A stretch of DNA of 64,000 nucleotides, taken from assembly GCA_004794655.1 (NCBI GenBank), contig SMMW01000620.1, positions 1 through 64,000 of the forward strand. The letters run 5' to 3'. Positions 54,756 to 64,000 of the stretch are shown piece after piece; the stretch's first letter is position 1, and each line of letters starts with the position of its first letter. A program made the translations under genes and the position numbers. This DNA is from Marisa cornuarietis. Taxonomy: Eukaryota > Mollusca > Gastropoda > Architaenioglossa > Ampullariidae. Below the pieces are notes generated by a model, which worked only from the letters and a program-made list of their open reading frames with translations, was not told the origin of the DNA and did no database searches.

Positions 54756-55555
54756 CAATATCATTAGAAACTGTTCATTTGGAGGAGTGAGTGTTTAGAA
54801 AGAGATGTGTATAGACAGATTTCTGATAGTTAATACTGGACTGTTATTTTTATATTTATTATTGGTGGTGTCAGAACCACGGGACTTCTGCAGTCTGCAC
54901 AGATGCTGATAGTGGTAAACATTAGTGACATATTTTACAAGAGGCTTTTGCAAATTTCGTACTAATCTTGAGTAGTGTAGACGAAATTTAGATGTAAACA
55001 TTTCTGCATTGTTTTAAGTGCATAACTATACAATACTATTCAATGAAGATGTCCTGGAGCTACCAGGTTAATGTAGGACAGAGAACAGAGGAGGCTTTAA
55101 AGTCTTGTTCTCAATGACACATATTTGATTATGGACAGCTAGAGGAAAATTACACCTACAGAACGTACCTATCATTAGTGTAATTAACTAGGAAAATATT
55201 ACAAATTTCGTTAAAATGCGTTGCAAATCCTTTTAGAAAACCTTTCTATAACTTTATCCTCGTTTGAGTTTGTGCACTGGGTAATGAGGTATTTACTCAC
55301 CAGGAACAATATGCCGATGTTAGAATATTTCTACAGCATGTCACTGTTGGGTGGTTTCTACAGCATGTCACTGTTGGGTGATTTCTACAGCATGTCACTG
55401 TTGGGTGGTTTCTACAGCACGTCAGTTCTGGGAAATTTTTAGAAGAACGTGAAGTGATGGTTTGCGTGATTGCGTACTTGAACTGAATGTTTTGCATAAA
55501 TTCTTCTTCACGTACATCTGTAATAATAAAGATGGAGTACTTTAAATGAATTTTT
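54756..55555. repeat. Deleted copy of unit 15045-15755 / 8300-8870
   Basis: Begins at the ggctagcaatatcattag word, lacks the sequence equal to about 15070-15365 (missing piece at 54798), and continues to the 24-bp minisatellite and a small LINE insertion. Confidence 0.7.
55328..55430 (+). repeat. 24-bp minisatellite, four units
   Basis: Four tandem units of about ttctacagcatgtcactgtt plus gggt(g/a). Homologous sites at 8706, 26628 and 48852 have two units. On the plus strand each unit encodes an octapeptide of the type FYSMSLLG in a short ORF that starts at 55221, but the other copies give no sign of a conserved protein. Confidence 0.85.
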
Positions 55556-55796
55556 GGGCTGGATAGGACACACCCTGCGCAAACCAGCTGACACCATTGC
55601 CAGGCAGGCAAATGACTGGAACCCTCAGGGGAAGAGGAGGCCAAAACAGACTTGGAAAAGATCAATAGAGAGCGAGGCAAACGATGGCGGAACCACATGG
55701 GCCCAACTGAGGGGGCTGCCCAAAACCGGGTCCGCTGGCGAGGTGTTGTCACGGGCCTATGCTCCTCGAGGAGTACCAAGGAATGATGATGATGAA
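55556..55796 (+). mobile_element. Very short LINE 3' insertion (241 bp) with 15-bp TSD
   Basis: Perfect TSD tttaaatgaattttt (55541-55555; 55797-55811). Empty sites at about 8870 and 49013. It encodes only the C-terminal tail of an RTE-B-like pol (GWIGHTLRKPADTIARQAND, GKRRPKQTWKRSIESEANDG, TTWAQLRGLPKTG) and ends gatgatgatgaa. This defines the exact 3' end of that family. Confidence 0.95.
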
Positions 55797-56234
55797 TTTA
55801 AATGAATTTTTACAAAAGAAATGAAATAAAACTTTGGAGAGTAAAGTTATAAATAATGTCTGTTCGAGTGTCTTTTGTACGTTAATTACTACTAAACAGC
55901 TTGCCAAAAAAAAGATATTTTGGACAATCAGTGTGATAATAGTTTGAGCAGAACAATAGCAAAGGAAAGTTTTAGCAAAAATATTAATCAGCAGTACGAA
56001 TATCAATAAGCAAAGCAATAAGCATTCATCAGCTGAATCGCATAATAAAATTCGTTTTTTGTAAAACAACAACGACATCTGATCATCATTCACAATTTTT
56101 CCTACTGACACCACGGTTTACCGCCTAAACTGACTCCACGGGTTGTGTGCCAAAACAAAAGCGTGTGAATGCTGCTATTATCGAGGCAGATAAAGTGAAA
56201 GAGATTCTATGATATACACATTTCGATCATAACT
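55797..56234. repeat. Partial copy of unit 8870-9400 and 9988-10128
   Basis: Matches 8875-9000, then 9110-9400-like sequence with deletions. Non-coding. Confidence 0.75.
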
Positions 56235-56599
56235 ACTGTGCATGGTGTTGCTTGTGGGACAACAGGCTGATGTCGTCTGCAAAGTCGAGATCCTCAAGCT
56301 GCATAGCAAATGTCCATTAAATGCCTGTGTTGCTATTCAAGGTTGTTCTTCTCATGATCCAATCTATGGAGTTGTGTGCCGTTAATGGATGTTTGTATGT
56401 AAAAAAACATATTGGTAACGTCTGAGCTTTAGCCTTTGACGTCTTTTACAGCCCCGAACAAGTGAAAGCGATACGGCCGTGGGCTCGTCCAGTTTGGACG
56501 ATCATGTATGCCAGCTGTTTCTTACAAAAATCAGGCGCTGGTTGCTGGTTGCACAACATGTTTCTAAATCTTAAAACTGTTCTAAGGAAGCACAATCTC
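56235..56599 (-). mobile_element. RTE-B FADD fragment plus exon-like block (copy of 10130-10457)
   Basis: The same RT motif-C scrap as at 10130-10263, followed on the plus strand by the block homologous to 21309-21535. Beyond gtttctaaa it continues tcttaaaactgttc, as at 21495, whereas the 10.4 kb copy goes into hAT. Confidence 0.7.
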
Positions 56600-56824
56600 T
56601 TCTCTGCTATCAAAATTGATAATTTTTGTCATGTTATTAACACGAGAGTTTGCATCTCTTCGTGCTTTTTGTTGTTTAGTGTTACTTCTTATTAAGTAAG
56701 AGAAAGTTTTAATAATTCAAAAATTGGACTAAAAAAAGTCCAATATGCTGTTTAATGCTTGGAACAGTTTATACAAACTGATCGTCTGTGTAACTGCATA
56801 AAACAAATTCTCTTTCATTTCAAG

Positions 56825-56917
56825 GTGTCGCAGCCCGAGAAGCCCTACCCGTACAGCATGGCCGACATGTTCATGGGGGATCGTGCCAACCTTTTTAACC
56901 CTCCCCTAACTGTTTGA
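56825..56917 (+). CDS. Putative terminal exon, 30 aa
   Basis: After a tctttcatttcaag acceptor, 93 nt are open to a TGA: it begins VSQPEKPYPYSMADMFMG and ends NLFNPPLTV. Protein not recognised. The copy at 25110 has the same frame and stop but a hAT MITE inside. Introns upstream (56610-56824) match 24895-25109. The rest of the gene is not present on this side, because the block begins abruptly at 56600, so this may be an orphan exon. Confidence 0.35.
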   Translation: MSQPEKPYPYSMADMFMGDRANLFNPPLTV

Positions 56918-57212
56918 TTAACTGAACGTTAATGAAACCTACAAATATGTGGCTGTGTTAACAACGTTAGTATTTTTGAAGTAGTGCCATGTTTTTATCT
57001 TTTGAAAAATATTGTTTGATCTTTTTAGTTAATAAGATTCATTTGAATTGTTTTTGTAACTGTGTTGTCAGATGTTGGTTGCACATGCGAGTGAAAGAAT
57101 TTACCTGTGCAGGAGCGTGAAGAGAACTAAAATAGCATGTTTTCTTACCAGATAGCGAGCTGTATACGCTTCACAAAAGACATGAAATGGGAGAAAATAC
57201 AAAGCAACTAAG

Positions 57213-58082
57213 TGTCAAGAACGCACGGGACATGTGGACAGGTCACATACAACACTGACCTCACAGCGTTCTTCACGTGTCCTTTCACACAACAAAGTAC
57301 AAAGACCTGCACGTGGGTTCCTATATCTCTATAATTTAAAAAAAATCCAAATATTTTCCCACACTCAAAGAATTTCAAATAAAAGTTACATCAACATATA
57401 TCGCAGCTAAATTAATGATTACATAAACCCTACTAATATTCTAAATATCCTTTCAACAACGTAAATGTCTTCTTTCAACCTTCCACTCAAACGTCGCTCA
57501 CCGTCTCTTCTCTATATCAGCTTCATTTTCTTCCAATGTTCAACAGTTTCTCAAAACGTACATGACCACATCACACTGTCAACGTCTGATCCAACTCACG
57601 CACCCACAGATGTACACTTGCCTGTAATTCTTGAAACTATATAGAAATACACACCACTATGAATCTCCAAAAGCACAGCAATTACTCCCAATATAGAATC
57701 CACTGGCAGAAACACAGCAACTGAAGAATCTTTTCACACACAGCAATACTCCAATTTTCTGAATAAAGCAGTAGAAACACAACTAGCGAAACACTAAGCC
57801 TATATACTCCCAGCAATACTTCAAATGCCGACCTTGTTTACTTTTCTCCAAAAATCACACACACACCGGTACATTCCACTCAAACCCTCATTTGTTCTCT
57901 CTCTCTCCAGAAACTTCTGCGCTCTTGCAGACGACCCCCACGTCATACTCATCTTTTACGTCACGCCTTTCAACCATAGCAAAAACGTACCCCCCAAGGG
58001 CCACTAACCCTGCTGTACAAAACAAACAAGGGAGCCAACTCCATTTCTGCCATTCATTACTGTCACGGGTCAATCCGTGACA
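57213..58082. mobile_element. Solo LTR, 870 bp, 5-bp TSD
   Basis: It starts TGTCAAGAACGC and ends CAATCCGTGACA (TGTCA/TGACA inverted), with a 5-bp direct repeat ctaag on each side (57208-57212; 58083-58087). The empty site caactaagcgttt is at 25944. A palindrome-like tgtcacgggtcaatccgtgaca forms the right end. No internal region, so a solo LTR is the simplest reading; the family is unknown. Confidence 0.7.
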
Positions 58083-58680
58083 CTAAGTGTTTAAGCTTTT
58101 ATTTAAATTTCACCTGACCATCAATCAAGTGACAGTTCTTTTTACGGAAGATTTCATGAAGACCACAGCTACCATGTTTAACAAGCCTCCAGTGAGAACA
58201 GCCCGTAGTTTAGCGGTATGTACCAATAGGAATCGTATTCCACGGCGTGAACGTGGTTTGGAGGTCTCGGCTCTTCGACTTCTTGGTAATTCTGCATTTG
58301 CTGATCAATTTAAGGCCTGGCAGCACTCCACTTAGACAGGACTAGAATCTTGCTAGACATCACCTGAGAGTTCCCAGCAAGCCTAGCAGGGGCCGAAACT
58401 TCCGTTGGCCCGACTAATGGCCAGCTCCCGTATATCCTCGTTTTGTCTTGGGTTTGAAAACTCATCCCCACTAAAAGGCCCACAGACTTCTATGTGCTAT
58501 TAACCCTATCAGATGCTAGACCACTACACAGTAAATATCTGATGAGGAGATAATCAAATAGTAGTACATTTTGTGAAACCTAGGAGCACGGACGTGTATA
58601 ATAAAAGTTTGTAGTAGAAGATCTCCAAACGAACTGTAAATGCATATATATGGAAATTTATTAGATTTTATTTATCCCAT
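58083..58680. repeat. Third copy of block 25935-26220, fullest version
   Basis: Contains plus-strand ORF 58087-58335 (MFNKPPVRTARSLAV, then RIPRRERGLEVSALRLLGNS, ending AWQHST), longer than in the other copies because 58220-58290 is deleted at 26095. It may be an exon that ends at the gtatgt donor-like site (58216). Unrecognised. 58340-58680 is non-coding. Confidence 0.35.
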
Positions 58681-58682
58681 AA

Positions 58683-59909
58683 GGCAAAGTATAGTCATTC
58701 GTCCCTTGCCTGGCACCTGGCATTGAGGGGAGCACATGGATAGACGCGGCAGCTGAAATGGCCCGCCACTCTTGCCTATTTTGGGCGATAGTTAGCAAGT
58801 CCTGTACAGGACGACCAGTCCAGTCTAAGAACTGGCTTACGAATGTCATTCTTCTGCCACCACGGTGTCGGCCACCCTCCAAGGTGCTTTAAAGGATCGT
58901 CTTCGACAAGGTGTCGTGCCGGGGCATATGGCCAAAGACCAGCTTACGTCGCTTGACTGTTGATAGTAGAGGTTCCTGGTGTCGTACGAGTGTGGCCATT
59001 TTGTTTCTCACAAAGTCTTTGGCTTTATGTTCTTTGTATGAGATCCGGAGCAGCCTCCTCAGGCACTTGTTCTCAAATGCCTGGATTCTCCTTTCCGTTT
59101 CGGCGAGCAGAGTCCACGTGTCGCATCCATAGAGCAGGATCGGCACTACCAGGGATTTGTACAGGTTGTACTTGGTAGTGAACTTTATCTTGTGGCTATG
59201 CCAGATCCTATCTAGCCTAAACATTGCTGCTGCTGCTGTTGCGATCCTGATGCGGATATCTAGCGTGGACCTGCTGTCCTTGGAGAGGGTGGCTTCCAAG
59301 TATTTGGCTGCTTACCTCTTCGAGCTGTACCCCCTTCATAAAGATCTCTGCTTTGCCGTTGCCATTGATCATAACTTTGCTCTTTTCAGTGCTAGTCTCC
59401 ATTCCATATGCATTTGAGCTGTCTGTCAGTCTGTTGGTGAGGTCTTGCAGTTCCTTGTTAGTACCTGCTAATAAATCTATATCATCTGCGAAGCATAGGT
59501 TGCAGATTGGTCTTCCACCGATTGAAAAGGTGATAAAGGACATCCTTGACGTTCCCCTACTGTGGTGCGAAAGTAAACTCCTATTTGGTTGTTCAGCAGT
59601 ACTGTACTCGTTGAGGTGTTAGACAGCACTTCAACAACTTGGATAAGGCCTTCTTCGATTTTGAATTTCCGCATCACATGTAATAGCCCCTCGTGCCAGA
59701 CTCTGTCAAATGCCTTTTTAAAGTCAATGAAGTTGTGGTAAAGGTCCCAGTGATGCTGAAGATGCTTTTCTAGAAGAAGATGACAGTTGAAGATCTGCTC
59801 AACTGTGCTTCTACGTGGTCTGAAACCAGCCTGTTTTTCTGTGGTGGTTCTGTATGACCTTCAGCATGACTTTGCTTGGGTAACTGATAAGGCTTATGGT
59901 TCTGTAGTT
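58683..59909 (-). mobile_element. RTE-1 LINE, 5'-truncated, frameshifted
   Basis: Minus-strand RT and C-terminal blocks: RTTVGERQGCPLSP (motif B), CNLCFADDIDLLAGTNKELQ (motif C), LYKSLVVPILLYGCDTWTLL, CLRRLLRISYKEHKAKDFVR. Deletions (for example at about 59530, between motifs B and C) and frameshifts make it non-functional. It lacks the (CTGA)n tail. Its 5' end abuts ctatagtt, the hAT target. Confidence 0.85.
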
Positions 59910-60123
59910 CTATAGTTCAGTGGTTCTCAAAGTATTTCGGACCGCGGACCACTTTACTCAAGTAAAAAATACGGCGGACCACCAAGGCCTAAAATCACTC
60001 TGTACCGTGAAATTCAAATTTAAAGTGCCGCGTTTGCTTCATTAAAATTCAAAACTAAATGTCTTTTTGTGACAGTGTTATAGTAATAAATTGACATAAA
60101 ATTAAATACCTAGTTCTTTGTAA

Positions 60124-63071
<2,948 letters not shown>

Positions 63072-63383
63072 AATAACCCTTCGACTTGAAAATACTGAGA
63101 AAGAATGCTTGGAAATACGTCTTCTTGCCAGCCCGCAGATTCGGAAAGTGGTCAGCCTTTCTTACTGAGGCGGAGCTGCCTGGTCCCCTTTCATGTTTGA
63201 CCGATTCAGGGAAACTGGCACATACTATAAATCTTCAACAGAGCCGTCCTGTTCAGGTAGGCATGTCACGCGTCAGAATCTGGCGATTCAAACATCACTT
63301 AACTGACATGTGACGACTGTCAGCCACGGACCACCTGATGACGTATGCCTGCGGACCACACTTTGAGAACCACTGCTATAGTT

Positions 63384-64000
63384 AATATTGCTCTTGGAAG
63401 AGTTATTTCCCATCTGCGGCTCTGAAGCCATCGGTAACAAAATGTCAAACCGGTAGCAAAAGTTCCTGAACCAAACAGATTTACTAGATATTTTGACAAT
63501 GTTTTGGAGACTTTGGGTTGAGAGGGAGGAAAAGGTCGCTGCTCAGTAACTTTACGAAAAAACTCCGGTGGAATGCTGTGCATGTCAGCTACCTGCTGCA
63601 CTTAACAGCATCAACAAGCGTGTGCATTTTATAACCCTACGGACCCTAACCAAACTGTTTTGTTATCCCAGGGCGAACCTTAAAAACGACCAAACAGCGT
63701 TTTCCGTTATTTGAGTGAAGGCTTAGATTGGCCATATAGTTTTGTTGTTAAAGCACATTCCTGGATCTGGCAGTGGTTCCGTATCTCGACGATTATATCA
63801 CTGAAAATTCGTTTGAGATAACCCTTATTTAGCATTTTCCTTAATTGTGTTAAACACTGGATATGGTGAGGTAGTTATTCATGCGTGACATGTGTTTTAC
63901 TGAAGATGGACTGTTTCATAAAGGAGATTAAAAAAAGTTCCGGTTACAGTTACAGTTCCGGAAAATTGTCAATAATGTCTTTCAGAGTCTTTTGTAAGTT
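63384..64000. repeat. Third copy of block 10875-11405, continuing to the window end
   Basis: Near-identical to 10875-11405 and 35370-35720. After ctgtttcataaag it continues gagattaaaaaaag, giving the uninterrupted form of the site where the ORF1 LINE fragment starts at 11406. Non-coding. Confidence 0.8.

Noticed and set aside
55297..55779. Minus-strand ORF with repeated CCRNHPTVTCCRN, reminiscent of Cys-rich peptides
   Set aside because: It is the antisense of the 24-bp minisatellite joined to a LINE insertion; there is no signal peptide and the repeat number varies between copies.

Overview
This window is eukaryotic, almost certainly metazoan, DNA: it is AT-rich, has spliced genes with GT/AG signals, TATA boxes and AATAAA signals, and is packed with non-LTR retrotransposons (two RTE-like families, CR1/L2-like, and an I-like family with RNase H), hAT and PIF/Harbinger DNA transposons and solo LTRs. 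The TE mix and a 2A-like motif in a CR1-type ORF1 suggest a marine invertebrate, most likely a mollusc; this is inference, since no ribosomal or mitochondrial marker is present.

The window is a palimpsest of segmental duplications. The longest pair is 1-9980 versus 38007-51925, nearly identical apart from discrete insertions and deletions. Further partial copies of the same unit lie at 13343-15755, 26540-28250 and 54756-56230. Other shared blocks are 20540-21500 / 28255-29180 plus 31730-31950 / 54240-54755; 24895-25935 / 56600-57212; 25935-26540 / 33480-33970 / 58083-58680; and 10867-11405 / 35359-35720 / 63376-64000. Because several copies of each site exist, most TE insertions can be read against an empty site, giving exact ends and target-site duplications (TSDs).

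The most interesting cellular genes are three small, minus-strand, two-exon genes (5148-7609, 13555-14760, 42617-47752). Exon 1 carries a TATA box and a near-identical signal peptide starting MKVCVIL and ends in a phase-1 donor. Exon 2 begins with a phase-1 acceptor and encodes an acidic, Trp-containing propeptide with GKR and KKR dibasic sites. The spliced frames are open in all three (77, 69 and 89 aa). Two further related signal-peptide exons (starting MKVWVIV) lie at 26398-26449 and 33774-33825, with no second exon recognised. This looks like a duplicating family of secreted peptide precursors (neuropeptide-like or other bioactive peptides) that I cannot assign to a known family.

Mobile elements, left to right: a DNA transposon with CAGGGTT ends (1-4234 and 36178-41701), which is inserted in an L2 3' end and itself contains a hAT-like element; an ORF1-only LINE with a 2A-like motif (11406-13342); an RTE-like LINE split by a PIF/Harbinger remnant (15757-19176); I-like fragments (19885-20525, 53084-54240), the second fused in frame to an RTE-like RT; a 441-bp hAT MITE inside a terminal exon (25159-25599); CR1/L2 LINEs (29185-31716, 49568-51404); RTE-1 copies (34034-35358, 44235-46918, 58683-59909); solo LTRs (34539-34835, 57213-58082); and a 3.5-kb hAT element with 8-bp TSD (59918-63375). 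No tRNA, rRNA or CRISPR was seen.
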